Source: Acidobacteriota bacterium
GTDB taxonomy: Bacteria > Acidobacteriota > Terriglobia > Terriglobales > Acidobacteriaceae
Length of the DNA stretch: 64,000 nt
Reading direction: 5' to 3'
NCBI GenBank assembly: GCA_019244045.1
Contig: JAFATF010000431.1
Coordinates: forward strand, 1 to 64,000
Shown here: positions 26,180-35,038 of the stretch, piece by piece
Numbering within the stretch: position 1 is the stretch's first letter
How the letters are laid out: the number at the start of each line of letters is the position of its first letter
The notes under the pieces: model-generated
Told to the model about the DNA's origin: nothing
Database searches by the model: none
Seen by the model: the letters and a program-made list of their open reading frames with translations, nothing else
Program-made: the position numbers and the translations under genes

Positions 26180-26611
26180 GTGAGGCGGCACGCGGGAAAA
26201 GGTGAAGCTATAGGGGAAATCTACCGCTCAAGGCTTCACTTCAAAGTGAGGCGGGATGGAAAAGAACCCGCGCTGCTGAGCGCACGCCATTCCTTCGCCA
26301 CCAATGATCGCGAGCGCCAGAGCCTGGTTTTTGTCGGGGCGCCGCTCGCCATCGCTCCCGCCCTCGCGTTCCTCCCCCTGCTGGCGTATCTGGTGCTCAC
26401 CCCTTCCATTCGACATGCAAACTTGCTTGCCGCCGTGTTGTTTCCCCTAGTTGCCTTAGCAGAGATCTCCGGCCTGCATCGGCTGATCCGCTGCTGTGTG
26501 ACACATCCCTTTGACCTTCTAACAGTAGTTGCCTCCAGTTGTTTGCTAGTCGTCTTGCTGGTCGCCACCTATACCGGACTATTCCTGGCAGTTGTCGCCG
26601 GGCAGATGTGA
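26180..26611 (+). CDS. Possible small membrane protein, unknown
   Basis: An open frame of 143 codons with three hydrophobic segments: about residues 50-72 (FVGAPLAIAPALAFLPLLAY), 82-99 (NLLAAVLFPLVALAEISGL) and 113-142 (LLTVVASSCLLVVLLVATY). The 45-residue N-terminus is basic and less convincing, so the true start may be an internal GTG near 26246. No family is recognised and no clear Shine-Dalgarno is seen. The preceding 250 bases (25929-26179) hold no supported gene. It ends 140 bases before the DegQ promoter region. Confidence 0.42.
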   Translation: MRRHAGKGEAIGEIYRSRLHFKVRRDGKEPALLSARHSFATNDRERQSLVFVGAPLAIAPALAFLPLLAYLVLTPSIRHANLLAAVLFPLVALAEISGLHRLIRCCVTHPFDLLTVVASSCLLVVLLVATYTGLFLAVVAGQM

Positions 26612-26750
26612 CTCAGAAAATGGCAAACGGACGCTGTAGATGGGTCTAGTCGCCAGGGGCGCGCTCAGAATTGCACCCTTCGCTGTTGGTTAACCGGGAG
26701 CGCTTAGTTGGTTCCGTCCGGCAGCGGAAGCGCGCCATTCATCGGCCGGG

Positions 26751-26756
26751 TATAAT
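26751..26756 (+). promoter_or_regulatory. Perfect -10 hexamer for the DegQ-like protease gene
   Basis: TATAAT at 26751-26756 would start transcription near 26763, about 29 bases ahead of the ATG, with GGAGG in the leader. No recognisable TTGACA-like -35 exists at 16-18 bases, so it may depend on an activator or an alternative sigma factor. Confidence 0.45.
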
Positions 26757-26791
26757 CTTAGGTTGCGTTCATTTTCGGAGGAAGTCAATCT

Positions 26792-28405
26792 ATGGACCCG
26801 CGTGCTAGCGCTTTCTGGGCTCGCCTGAAAGCAAATCGCCTAGCTTACGCTGTCAGCATTCTGCTCACCTTGGCGGTCGGTATTCTGATCGGCACCATCA
26901 TTTCTTTCGGAGTGAAGGGTAAAGAAGGGCAGAACAGGATCTCTTCTGATGCCGCCCCGTTAAGCGTGCCCGCGCCCCGAGAGCTCTCGAATGCTTTCTC
27001 GCAAATCGCCAAGCAGCTTGAGCCTAGCGTAGTGAATATCAATACCGAATCGGTCGTCAAGAGCCCTCGCCGGCGCCTGCGTCCGGGCAATCCTAATAAT
27101 GATGACCAGGGCGGTGGGGAGGAAGAAAACCCCTTTGAAGATTTCTTCAATCGGTTTTTCGGCGGTCCGGGGGGGCAGGGCTTGCCCGGCGGTCCGGAAG
27201 GCGGCCCCGGTATTCGCGAACGTTCTCTCGGATCAGGAGTGATTGTGGACGGCAAAGGATACATCCTGACCAATCGCCATGTGGTGGAAAAGGCCGATCG
27301 GGTGCGGGTTCGCTTGAACGATGAGCCCCCGGGGGTGCAACATGACGCTAAGGTCGTCGGAACTGATCAGGAAACCGACTTGGCGGTGATCAAAGTCGAA
27401 GTCGAAAAGCCGCTCCCGGTGGCCAAGTTGGGTAATTCCGACAGCATGCAGGTAGGCGATTGGGTTCTGGCGATAGGCAGCCCATTCGGCTTAAATGCCA
27501 CCGTCACTGCCGGCATTGTGTCCTACAAGGGGCGAAACATCGTCCCCGGCCGGCAGTTCCAATCTTTCATTCAGACCGACGCTGCAATCAATCCCGGTAA
27601 TTCGGGCGGTCCGCTGGTCAACATGGCGGGCGAAGTCATCGGAATCAACACCGCCATTCTGACCGAAACCAGCTCCTATGCGGGGGTAGGTTTCGCCTTG
27701 CCTTCGAATACGGTGATCAATGTTTATAACCAGCTGATTGGGCCCGAGCACCGGGTGGCTCGTGGCTCGATCGGAGTCGAATTTACCGCGCAACAGAACC
27801 CCGCGGTGGCGCGCGTGTACGGGGTTCAATCGGGCGTTACCATCTCCAATGTGGTTGCTGGAAGCCCCGCCGAGCAGGCCGGGCTAAAGGTTGGCGATAC
27901 CATTATTGCTATCGACGGCAAGCCGGTGAAGAACGGTGATGAACTGGTGTCCGATATTGCCGGTCGTAAACCCGGCTCCAAGGCAAATATGAGCTTCATT
28001 CGCGGTGGCAAAAAGCAGCAAACAACGGTCACCATCGCGGATCGCGCCAAGCTATTCGCCAGCCGTCTCGGCGAAGAAGAAGAAGGTCAGGAGGACAACA
28101 CTCCAAAACCGAGTAAATTCGGCATTACCATCCGCAGCCTGACTCCCGATATGGCCGACCGTTTGGGGGTTCCGGCCAAGGGGGTGATCGTTCAAGACGT
28201 GAAGCCGGGATCGTTTGCCGACGATATTGGTTTGAACCGTGGCGATGTGATCCTTGAAATCAACAAGCAGCCGGTAAATAATGAAGACGACTTCAATAAA
28301 ATTCAGGCCAGCCTTAAAAGCGGGCAGGACGTCGTCTTCCTGGTGCGTCCAAGGGGCGCTGGCCCACAGGACGGTACCATCTTCCTGGCGGGTACACTTC
28401 CGTAA
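26792..28405 (+). CDS. DegP/DegQ-type periplasmic serine endoprotease
   Basis: A 537-residue Do-family protease anchored by an N-terminal hydrophobic segment (residues 18-41, AYAVSILLTLAVGILIGTII). The protease domain has an intact triad: His163 (LTNRHVV), Asp196 (ETDLAVI) and Ser271 (NPGNSGGPLV). Two PDZ domains follow at about 300-395 and 420-535. Between anchor and protease is an acidic and then Gly/Pro-rich loop (GGPGGQGLPGGPEGG), longer than in DegQ. It should degrade or chaperone misfolded periplasmic proteins. GGAGG lies in the leader at good spacing and the start is secure. It is monocistronic or first in a unit with the downstream peptidoglycan-binding gene. The window's other HtrA-like protein lacks an export signal, so they are not redundant. 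Confidence 0.93.
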   Translation: MDPRASAFWARLKANRLAYAVSILLTLAVGILIGTIISFGVKGKEGQNRISSDAAPLSVPAPRELSNAFSQIAKQLEPSVVNINTESVVKSPRRRLRPGNPNNDDQGGGEEENPFEDFFNRFFGGPGGQGLPGGPEGGPGIRERSLGSGVIVDGKGYILTNRHVVEKADRVRVRLNDEPPGVQHDAKVVGTDQETDLAVIKVEVEKPLPVAKLGNSDSMQVGDWVLAIGSPFGLNATVTAGIVSYKGRNIVPGRQFQSFIQTDAAINPGNSGGPLVNMAGEVIGINTAILTETSSYAGVGFALPSNTVINVYNQLIGPEHRVARGSIGVEFTAQQNPAVARVYGVQSGVTISNVVAGSPAEQAGLKVGDTIIAIDGKPVKNGDELVSDIAGRKPGSKANMSFIRGGKKQQTTVTIADRAKLFASRLGEEEEGQEDNTPKPSKFGITIRSLTPDMADRLGVPAKGVIVQDVKPGSFADDIGLNRGDVILEINKQPVNNEDDFNKIQASLKSGQDVVFLVRPRGAGPQDGTIFLAGTLP

Positions 28406-28480
28406 CGGGAGGTGAACTCTTTCGGGCTGGCGCCAGGGCAATGAATCAGACATGATTCCGGTGGTAGTCTTGCGGAGGTG

Positions 28481-28516
28481 CGCCCTTTAAGGGCGGGCCG
28501 GCTTACCAGCAAGCCG
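28481..28516. repeat. Two hairpins between the DegQ-like and PG-binding genes
   Basis: CGCCCTT (28481-28487) and AAGGGCG (28489-28495) form a perfect palindrome around one base. Immediately after, CGGCTT (28499-28504) and AAGCCG (28511-28516) form a 6-bp stem with a 6-base loop. No U-tract follows. They lie 21 bases upstream of the next start codon, so an operator or leader structure is as likely as a terminator. Confidence 0.35.
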
Positions 28517-28537
28517 CGAGACCGAGTTTCTGACACG

Positions 28538-29065
28538 ATGAAACGGTGGATCGAGACTTCTGCGCTGTTGATCTCGGCGATCCTGTCGCTCGGCGGGGGG
28601 CAAGCGCAGTCGGCCACAACAAGGTCGAAGGCGAAACCAACCAGCGCACAGAAATCAGCCAGACGAAAGCATCCGGCAGCGCGAAAAGGTAAGCATTCGA
28701 AAAAAGCAAGCTGGCGCCGCGGTCAACAGAAGATGGATTCCGAGCGAGCGCGGCAGGTGCAGGAAGCACTCATTCGCGAGCACTACCTGGCGGGTGACGC
28801 CACCGGGGTTTGGGATCAGCGTTCGGCAGACGCCATGGTTCGCTACCAGGCGGCGAATGGGTGGCAGACAAAGATTGTTCCCGACTCACGCGCGCTGATC
28901 AAACTGGGGCTTGGACCGCGTCAGGATCATCTGCTGAACCCGGAGAGCGCCATGACCAGCCCTCTCGAGCCAACCAGCACAGGCCCACGTGGCAGTTCGG
29001 ATCCGACGCTCGCTGTTCCCGCATCGCCTCGAAGCACTGAGCCGACGAGCAACCCGGAAAAATAG
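28538..29065 (+). CDS. Exported peptidoglycan-binding-domain protein
   Basis: A 175-residue protein. The chosen ATG opens a signal peptide (KRWIETSALLISAILSLGGGQAQSA); a longer frame starting at 28478 has no such feature. A Lys/Arg/Ala-rich linker (about residues 30-70) precedes a PG_binding_1-like three-helix domain: ARQVQEALIREHYLAGDATG, VWDQRSADAMVRYQAANGW, ALIKLGLG. The tail is Pro/Ser/Thr-rich. It likely sits in the periplasm and binds cell-wall peptidoglycan; no catalytic domain is attached. No strong Shine-Dalgarno was found before this start. It follows the DegQ-like gene by 132 bases. Confidence 0.7.
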   Translation: MKRWIETSALLISAILSLGGGQAQSATTRSKAKPTSAQKSARRKHPAARKGKHSKKASWRRGQQKMDSERARQVQEALIREHYLAGDATGVWDQRSADAMVRYQAANGWQTKIVPDSRALIKLGLGPRQDHLLNPESAMTSPLEPTSTGPRGSSDPTLAVPASPRSTEPTSNPEK

Positions 29066-29137
29066 TCAGCCAGCAACTGGCCGTCGCCACCGAGGCTTAA
29101 CTAAGGCAGCGGCGACCTTGCCCTGGCCCTCGGTCGG

Positions 29138-29587
29138 GTGGAGAATTACCTGGAGGAGACGCACGCATTGTCAGACCGGAAATACAGGCAGCCTGGATAC
29201 ATGGACCGCAAGGAGGAGCCCAAGAAGTCGGGGGAACGGCCGACTAAACGGGACAACACCTTTGGGCCGCGACCGCTGCAAATGGCCGCCAGCCGCACCG
29301 TTTCCCGCTGTGCACAATGTGGCACTGTGCTGCCGGTGTTGACCGATTCGGTCGGCCAGTGTCCCAAGTGCAAATTCGAACTGCATTCCTGCAAGCAATG
29401 CACGCATTTCGATCCGGCCAGCCGCTTTGAATGTACCCAACCTATCCCGGAGCGAATTCCCCGCAAGGATGTCCAGAACGCTTGCCGCTTGTACGCCATG
29501 CGCGTGATGGTCGAAAAGGAAACCTCGGCCAGCGCTTCGCGAGTTGATGACGCCCGCAAGGCCTTCGAGAACCTCTTCAAAAAATAA
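29138..29587 (+). CDS. Conserved zinc-ribbon hypothetical protein
   Basis: A 149-residue protein beginning at a GTG. The centre carries four pairs or singles of Cys consistent with zinc binding: CAQC, CPKC, then CKQC and single Cys in FECTQP and NACRLY. The N-terminus is polar and basic (DRKEEPKKSGERPTKRDN) and the C-terminus is helical (SRVDDARKAFENLFKK). No named family is recognised, but the cysteine spacing and conservation-like composition make it credible. No signal peptide is present, so it should be cytoplasmic. It lies downstream of the peptidoglycan-binding gene and converges on the SDR gene 52 bases later. Confidence 0.68.
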   Translation: MENYLEETHALSDRKYRQPGYMDRKEEPKKSGERPTKRDNTFGPRPLQMAASRTVSRCAQCGTVLPVLTDSVGQCPKCKFELHSCKQCTHFDPASRFECTQPIPERIPRKDVQNACRLYAMRVMVEKETSASASRVDDARKAFENLFKK

Positions 29588-29639
29588 CGTTAGGCGGCAC
29601 ATTGGGCCTTCAGCGCGCCCCCATGCGCCGGCCTTTGCC

Positions 29640-30365
29640 TCACGGCTTTTGTGTCGGACGCAGCAGTACCTCGCTGATGAACGACTGCGGCGCCTGCTTG
29701 AGCAGCATCTCGACAGCGTGAGCGACATCGTCAGCTTGCAGCATCTTGCGCGGGTCTTTTCCCGTATGCGGGCCTAAGCTGGTGTCGACCGAGCCGGGGC
29801 AGACTACCGAAACCCGGATGTTGTTTCCCCGCAGCTCCTCGGCCACCGAATACGTCAGCCCGTTCAGGCCCCATTTCGATGCGGCGTAGGCGGCCCCGTT
29901 CGGCAGGGCATTTTTTCCCGCCAGCGAGGAGATGTTGATGATATGCCCGCTCTGAACACGCATCATCATGGGCGCAAAGGCGCGTATCGCGTAATAAACC
30001 CCGCGCAGATTGGTATTCAAGACCTGATCCCAGCTTTCGGGCGAGAGTTGATGCAGGGGGCCGCCGAAACCGCCGATTCCGGCATTATTCACCAGGACAT
30101 CGACACGTCCATGGCTGGTCTCCACATGACGCGCGAGTTGCTCGACGGCTGCGAGGTTGGTTACATCGCATTCCGCGATATCGCATCGGCCTGCGGATGG
30201 AGAGATAAAAGCGGCGGTCGATTCCAGATGTGAACGCGTGCGTCCGCACAGGATCACGGTGGCCTCTAAGGCGGCGAGCCGGCGGGCAATGGCGGCTCCA
30301 ATACCGCGTCCTGCACCGGTAACGAGTGCCACCTGCCCATTCAAGAAAGAATTGTTCTCTCTCAT
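29640..30365 (-). CDS. Short-chain dehydrogenase/reductase
   Basis: A 241-residue classical SDR. The cofactor-binding TGAGRGIG is at residues 16-23, NNAG at 93-96, and the catalytic Ser (NISSLAG, about 146-147), Tyr160 and Lys164 (YAASK) are all present. The arginine-rich start of the second strand (CGRTRSHL) suggests NADP(H). It resembles 3-oxoacyl-ACP reductase/sepiapterin-reductase-like oxidoreductases; the substrate is not known. The ATG at 30365 is chosen because GAGGAG lies upstream and the family fold starts here, although the frame is open 54 codons further. It diverges from the TPR gene whose promoter lies at 30464-30493. Confidence 0.88.
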   Translation of the reverse strand: MRENNSFLNGQVALVTGAGRGIGAAIARRLAALEATVILCGRTRSHLESTAAFISPSAGRCDIAECDVTNLAAVEQLARHVETSHGRVDVLVNNAGIGGFGGPLHQLSPESWDQVLNTNLRGVYYAIRAFAPMMMRVQSGHIINISSLAGKNALPNGAAYAASKWGLNGLTYSVAEELRGNNIRVSVVCPGSVDTSLGPHTGKDPRKMLQADDVAHAVEMLLKQAPQSFISEVLLRPTQKP

Positions 30366-30463
30366 CAAGTGTGATTCTCCTCTTCTACTTGCGAATGCAA
30401 AACCATCCGGAAATGCCAGTTTTCGCATCCAAGCGACGTGAACGAAGCCAATGGCAACTTTGC

Positions 30464-30493
30464 TTGCCAGACTGTGACATACATCTCTATAAT
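30464..30493 (+). promoter_or_regulatory. Strong sigma-70-like promoter with long leader for the TPR protein gene
   Basis: TTGCCA (30464-30469), 18-base spacer, TATAAT (30488-30493). Transcription would start near 30500, leaving a leader of about 170 bases before the ATG at 30671. The leader includes a CGAGC/GCTCG hairpin with a five-U loop (30550-30564) and ends with AGGAG before the start. Confidence 0.6.
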
Positions 30494-30670
30494 CCGGCAC
30501 ACCGGCAAATTGGGCGTGCCAAATCATCTCCTAAGCATGCGCAATTTCGCGAGCTTTTTGCTCGAGCGGCGGCCGGGACCGCTGGTGGAAAGCTCCGGGA
30601 GCGCCTTACTTGGCATGAACCCGGAGAGGTTGTCGTCGCTGTTTCCCGATTATTCACAGGAGTTATATCG

Positions 30671-32020
30671 ATGAAGAAATCACTTGTGACGATTGTGCTT
30701 TTGTTAGCGGGCATGGCCATGAGCCAGGGAACTCCACAGCAGCAAGCGCAACCGCAGACACAGCCTTCCGGCGCGCCGGCCGCCGGCCAAGGGGCACCGG
30801 GTCAGCCGGGGGCGGCGCAACCACAGAAAAAAGAGATTAAGAATCCTGCCGAGTACAACGCCTATGTGGGTGCCATCCAGCAGACCGACCCGGCAGCGAA
30901 GATCAGCGGCCTCGAAGCTTTCCTGCAGCAGTATCCGCAAAGCGTCATGAAGGAAGATGCTCTTGAAGCCCTGATGATCGCTTACCAGCAGACGGGAAAC
31001 AGCGACAAAATGAACGATGCCGCGCAACGTCTACTGCAGGTCAATCCCGATAACGTGCGTGCTCTGGCCTTGCTTGCTTACACTCGCCGCGCCGCCGCCC
31101 AGGCCGGGCAAAATCCACAGCAGAATCTGGGGGACGCGCAAAAATACGGGCAGCAAGGGCTGCAGGCCCTCGAGAAATTTCAGAAGCCGGAAGGAATGTC
31201 GGATGCCGACTACGAGAAGTTGAAGAAAGAGATGAGTGGAATTTTCAATGGTGCGGTTGGGATTTCGGCACTGCAGAACAAAGACTACGCCACCTCGCAG
31301 AAAGATTTGAAGGTGGCTGCCGACGTCAGCCCCAACGATTTCAGCATCGTCTACCCTCTCGCCCTAGCCTACCTGCAGGCCAATCCTCCAGATATTGTGA
31401 ATGGCGCCTGGTACGCCGCGCGCGCCGCCAATATAGCTCCCAGCCCCCAGCTGGCGCAGCAGATCGAGAAGTACGGAAAATCGCAGTACACCAAATACCA
31501 CGGTTCCGATCAGGGTTGGACCGACGTGATGGCGGCGGCAAAAGCCTCACCCACTCCGCCGCCCGGATTCAGCATCAGCCAGTACATTCCGCCCACTCCC
31601 ACCCAGCAGGCCGCCGATTTGGTGAAACAGAAAACCCCTAAAGACATGAGCTTCGCCGAGTGGGAACTGGTGCTCTCGGCGGGCGCGCCGTCAGATGCGG
31701 ACGTGGTGTGGAACGTCATCAAGAATGTCCCATTGCAGATGGAAGGACAGGTAATTCATGCCAGCGCGGAGAAGTTGGAGATTGCCGCCAGTCAGGATGA
31801 TATCGATCAGAAGAGGGCCGACATCGTTCTCAATATGACGGGAGCGATTCCAACCCGCCTCATGCCCAAAGATGGCGCTACTCTGGACTTTGAGGGGACG
31901 CCCGCTTCCTATACCGCCAGTCCGTTCGTCATGACCATGGATAAAGGCGCGCTGTTGACTAAAGCGGCGCCAAAAAAGCCCACTCGGCGCCCGGTCCACC
32001 GCAGGCCGGCAACCCAGTAG
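30671..32020 (+). CDS. Exported TPR-like protein, function unknown
   Basis: A 449-residue protein with a signal peptide (KKSLVTIVLLLAGMAMS) followed by a Gln/Pro/Ala/Gly-rich stretch (residues 20-52). TPR-like helices follow (EYNAYVGAIQQTDPAAKISG, ALEALMIAYQQTGNSDKMND, AQRLLQVNPDNVRALALLAY), then a C-terminal beta-rich region with QAADLVKQKTPKDMSFAEWE and PTRLMPKDGATLDFEGTPAS, and a basic tail (PKKPTRRPVHRRP). The start is fixed by AGGAG nine bases upstream and the signal peptide; the frame is open 115 codons further but those residues look non-coding. The domain order recurs in acidobacterial hypotheticals as I recall them. No function is assigned. Confidence 0.72.
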   Translation: MKKSLVTIVLLLAGMAMSQGTPQQQAQPQTQPSGAPAAGQGAPGQPGAAQPQKKEIKNPAEYNAYVGAIQQTDPAAKISGLEAFLQQYPQSVMKEDALEALMIAYQQTGNSDKMNDAAQRLLQVNPDNVRALALLAYTRRAAAQAGQNPQQNLGDAQKYGQQGLQALEKFQKPEGMSDADYEKLKKEMSGIFNGAVGISALQNKDYATSQKDLKVAADVSPNDFSIVYPLALAYLQANPPDIVNGAWYAARAANIAPSPQLAQQIEKYGKSQYTKYHGSDQGWTDVMAAAKASPTPPPGFSISQYIPPTPTQQAADLVKQKTPKDMSFAEWELVLSAGAPSDADVVWNVIKNVPLQMEGQVIHASAEKLEIAASQDDIDQKRADIVLNMTGAIPTRLMPKDGATLDFEGTPASYTASPFVMTMDKGALLTKAAPKKPTRRPVHRRPATQ

Positions 32021-32115
32021 ACTTGCCCCCGGGAACCTGAGCCAGTGCCGGGGTGCCGTCGTGAGTCGAATTGCAGCTGCGCCTCGCGACCCGAGCCCGT
32101 AATAAGCGAGCGGCG

Positions 32116-33543
32116 TCAGATCTTTTTGAGAGCCATGCGCGCCGCCCCGTAGCCGCACATTCCGTGCACCCCGCCGCCGGGTGGGGTAGAAGCCGAACAA
32201 AGGTATAGCTTCGGCACAGGCGTCGCGTAGGTCGCGATGGTGGGACGAAAAAACAGCTGCCCGAGCGTTGCCGCGCCTCCATTCACGTCTCCGCCGACGA
32301 GGTTTGGATTTGCCGCCTCGAGCTGGGCTGGATTGAGCACGGAACGCTGCAGAATCGATTTGCGGAAGCCTGGCGCGAAGCGTTCGATCTGGTTTTCGAT
32401 GTTCTCCGCTACATCTCCTCGATAGCCATTGGGCACGTGGCAGTACGCCCATGCTGTATGCTGCCCCGGGGGTGTTCGCGTCTCGTCGAACAAGCTGGGC
32501 TGCGCCAGAAGCACAAAGGGTTTTTTCGAGACCGAATTTTGCCAGGGTAGCCGTTCCGAGACCGCGATTTCATCGAGCGTGCCTCCTACATGCACCGTAG
32601 CTGCACGCCAACAATCGGGCGATTTCCAGGGGATGGGGCGATCAAGCGCCCAATCCATCTTGAATGCGCCCGGTCCATAACGGTATTTTTCAAGTTTCTG
32701 CCGATAGCGGCGGGGCAGCCGATGGCCGGCAATGGCTAGCAGTTGACGGGGAGTGATGTCGGCCAGCAGGGCACGGAACGAAGGCAGCTGATCAACCGAC
32801 TCGACCGGCATGGCGGTGAAGATACGTCCTCCCAGGCTCTCCAAATATGAGGCGAGTGCGTTCGTAATTTGCTGTGCTCCCCCCCGCGGAATGGGCCAGC
32901 CCACCGAATGTCCCGCCAATTCGAGGACAATACCAAACGCGGCGCTAGGGCTTTTATCGAGAGGCAGTGCAGAATGGGCCGCCATGCCGGCAAACAGCGC
33001 TTGCGCCCGTTCACCGGAAAAAAAATTAGCCACCGAGGTTGCAGCGCGCAGCGCACGCCAGCCAAAGCGAGCCATGGCGATGGGATCAGCGGGGAGGGCG
33101 AGAGGATGCAGAAAGCCGGCCGACAAAGGCGACCATTTCTTCACCAGGGGGGCAAACAGGTCATGGTAACAATCTCCATCCCGGCCCAGCGATTTCGCCG
33201 TCTCATCCACTGAACGCTCGAGCATCACCGCCGAACCATCATCGAGCGGATGCGCCAGTGGCGCCGGCGAGTGAATCCACTCCAGGCCGTAAGTTCGAAG
33301 TGGCAGGCCGGAAAAAAATGGTGAAGCCGCGGCCAGGGGATGCACGGCCGAGAAAACATCGTGAACAAAGCCGGGCAGGGTGAGTTCTGCCGAGCGCGCT
33401 CCCCCCCCGATCGTCTCTCTTGCTTCCAGCACAGTGACCGAACAGCCGGCTTTAGCCATCATGATCGCCGCCGACAGCCCGTTAGGGCCTGAGCCAATAA
33501 CCAGCACATCGGACTCGGGAAGGTCGAGGCGGGGAGAAGCCAT
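32116..33543 (-). CDS. FAD-dependent oxidoreductase, phytoene-desaturase-like
   Basis: A 475-residue flavoprotein. The dinucleotide-binding motif VLVIGSGPNGLSAAIMMAKAG starts at residue 13, followed by the ETIGGGARSAELT segment typical of the phytoene dehydrogenase/CrtI-like (NAD(P)/FAD) family. The C-terminal CrtI-like signature is GGGVHGMCGYGAARMAL. Family members act on carotenoids, retinol or other isoprenoids, but many acidobacterial copies have no known substrate and no carotenoid gene is near. The start MASPRLDLPESD is chosen; a TTG 16 codons upstream is possible. No good Shine-Dalgarno is close. It lies downstream of the DUF4340 gene (76-base gap) and may belong to that transcript. 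Confidence 0.8.
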   Translation of the reverse strand: MASPRLDLPESDVLVIGSGPNGLSAAIMMAKAGCSVTVLEARETIGGGARSAELTLPGFVHDVFSAVHPLAAASPFFSGLPLRTYGLEWIHSPAPLAHPLDDGSAVMLERSVDETAKSLGRDGDCYHDLFAPLVKKWSPLSAGFLHPLALPADPIAMARFGWRALRAATSVANFFSGERAQALFAGMAAHSALPLDKSPSAAFGIVLELAGHSVGWPIPRGGAQQITNALASYLESLGGRIFTAMPVESVDQLPSFRALLADITPRQLLAIAGHRLPRRYRQKLEKYRYGPGAFKMDWALDRPIPWKSPDCWRAATVHVGGTLDEIAVSERLPWQNSVSKKPFVLLAQPSLFDETRTPPGQHTAWAYCHVPNGYRGDVAENIENQIERFAPGFRKSILQRSVLNPAQLEAANPNLVGGDVNGGAATLGQLFFRPTIATYATPVPKLYLCSASTPPGGGVHGMCGYGAARMALKKI

Positions 33544-33619
33544 GGGTTTTTGTTCTTGTTCACCTCGCAGGGGGTGTTCGGGGCCGGGCAAGAGCGGTAT
33601 CTAGAGCCGGGCGAAGAAC

Positions 33620-34948
33620 TTACTTTTTGCCCGCGGCACTCTTCAATTCGCCGGCGGCTTTTTCAAGGTCCGTGATGGCGCTTGCATCCAGCTGATAGAG
33701 AGTCGGGTCGCCTTCGCGCTTTGCCACGTAGCCATTGCCGGCCTTGGAGATTTCGATTCTCTCCACCCGCTTGCCATCATTCGAGGTGACCGTCATCTCG
33801 AGAGCGGGAGAGGAGAACCCCGATTCGGTAAACTTTGCCGCCGTCAGGCTGCGAACATCGCCGATCAGCGGTTGAACGCTGCTGGAATCGAGTTTCTTGC
33901 CGTCTCCACTCCACCAATCATCGCCGCTGCGGGAAAGGAAATAGGCCTTGCTGCCGTCGTGAATTTCAACTTTATTGGGATCGTCAAAGCCGAAATCAAA
34001 CAGCTTCTTGTTGCGGAAGTCGTCCAACTTCTTGTCAAGGGCCTGGCCAACGTCGCTCGTCACCTTGTAGGCGCCCTCGACGAGGCTGGACTTTGCGTAG
34101 TAATCGTCTTTATTTTTGCGGACCTGAAGCTGCTGTGTGCCCGAGTCGGCGGTCAGCTTGACCGTGGCCACCGGCTTGCCGGCGGCGAAAGCAGAAGCCG
34201 CCTTCTTCGCGTCATCGCCGTTCGCGCTGCCCATTTCCATGCGGGCGGAGCTAATCTTGCTGACCAGGTCACTCACCTGGGTGCCATCGGCGCGCAGCGG
34301 CCTGGGCTTCAGAATCTGCCAGTCCTGCTTGTTGCGGCCAAACTCCAGATTTTGCTGATTGGCGACCAGCTCGATACGGCTGATCTTGTCCGGATCGAGC
34401 GTAATCAGGCGCTTGTCGCGCAGGTCGTTGGCGCTTTTGTCGATACTGGTCTTGGTATAGCTAGCGATGGTGAAAATGCGGGGATCACCCGCCAACATGG
34501 CGTACGCACCGCCGCCCGCCGGAGTGTCATCGCCAATGAGCAGCTTCTGTGTCTTGTTGGACTTTTGCGTGAGATCGACTTCGAGGGCAGGCTTGGCCAA
34601 ACCATAAGGGCCAAGGTCGTGCGCTTTGTCTTCCACCACCCGCTCCGAATTCAGCGAGCTGAAGCTTCCAAGCATGGACGAGACGGCGCTTTGGTCGGCG
34701 GTCATCGGCCGCGGCGCGAGAATTTCCCAGCTTCCGGAACCGCTGCGCGCCAGCGCGACTTCCTCGCCTTTTTGCTTGTGCAGATCAACCTTGGTAAGGT
34801 CCGATTCGTTGACACTCAGGATCTTGGGCGCAGGCGTAGCCGATGCGCTGACCGTGTCGCTTGACTGCGGATGACGGTTGGACCAGTAAAGCGCGCCCAC
34901 CAGGGCAGCCAACAGCACCATCGCGATGACGAGTCCTCGAATTCTCAT
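33620..34948 (-). CDS. DUF4340 protein of the Gld-like ABC cluster
   Basis: A 442-residue protein with one N-terminal membrane segment (RGLVIAMVLLAALVGALYWS) and a large extracytoplasmic part made of repeated beta-rich units, consistent with DUF4340. Repeats visible include LTKVDLHKQKGEEVALARSG, ISRIELVANQQNLEFGRNKQ and PNKVEIHDGSKAYFLSRSGD, each introducing a strand pair and a W-containing segment. DUF4340 genes regularly follow GldG-like genes; the protein is presumed to work with the ABC exporter at the membrane, but its activity is unknown. It is 90 bases downstream of the gldG-like gene on the same strand. Confidence 0.85.
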   Translation of the reverse strand: MRIRGLVIAMVLLAALVGALYWSNRHPQSSDTVSASATPAPKILSVNESDLTKVDLHKQKGEEVALARSGSGSWEILAPRPMTADQSAVSSMLGSFSSLNSERVVEDKAHDLGPYGLAKPALEVDLTQKSNKTQKLLIGDDTPAGGGAYAMLAGDPRIFTIASYTKTSIDKSANDLRDKRLITLDPDKISRIELVANQQNLEFGRNKQDWQILKPRPLRADGTQVSDLVSKISSARMEMGSANGDDAKKAASAFAAGKPVATVKLTADSGTQQLQVRKNKDDYYAKSSLVEGAYKVTSDVGQALDKKLDDFRNKKLFDFGFDDPNKVEIHDGSKAYFLSRSGDDWWSGDGKKLDSSSVQPLIGDVRSLTAAKFTESGFSSPALEMTVTSNDGKRVERIEISKAGNGYVAKREGDPTLYQLDASAITDLEKAAGELKSAAGKK

Positions 34949-35038
34949 GGGATCCCTGGAATCCTCAGCCGCCGATTTTCCCCGTCGACAGTACAGCTAA
35001 CCAGCGCTGCTCCGGGGAGCAAAACCGCGGCACGTTGC

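Noticed and set aside
33872-34864. 330-codon plus-strand open frame in the DUF4340 gene
   Set aside because: Antisense shadow of an alternating-strand repeat protein; no signal or domain.
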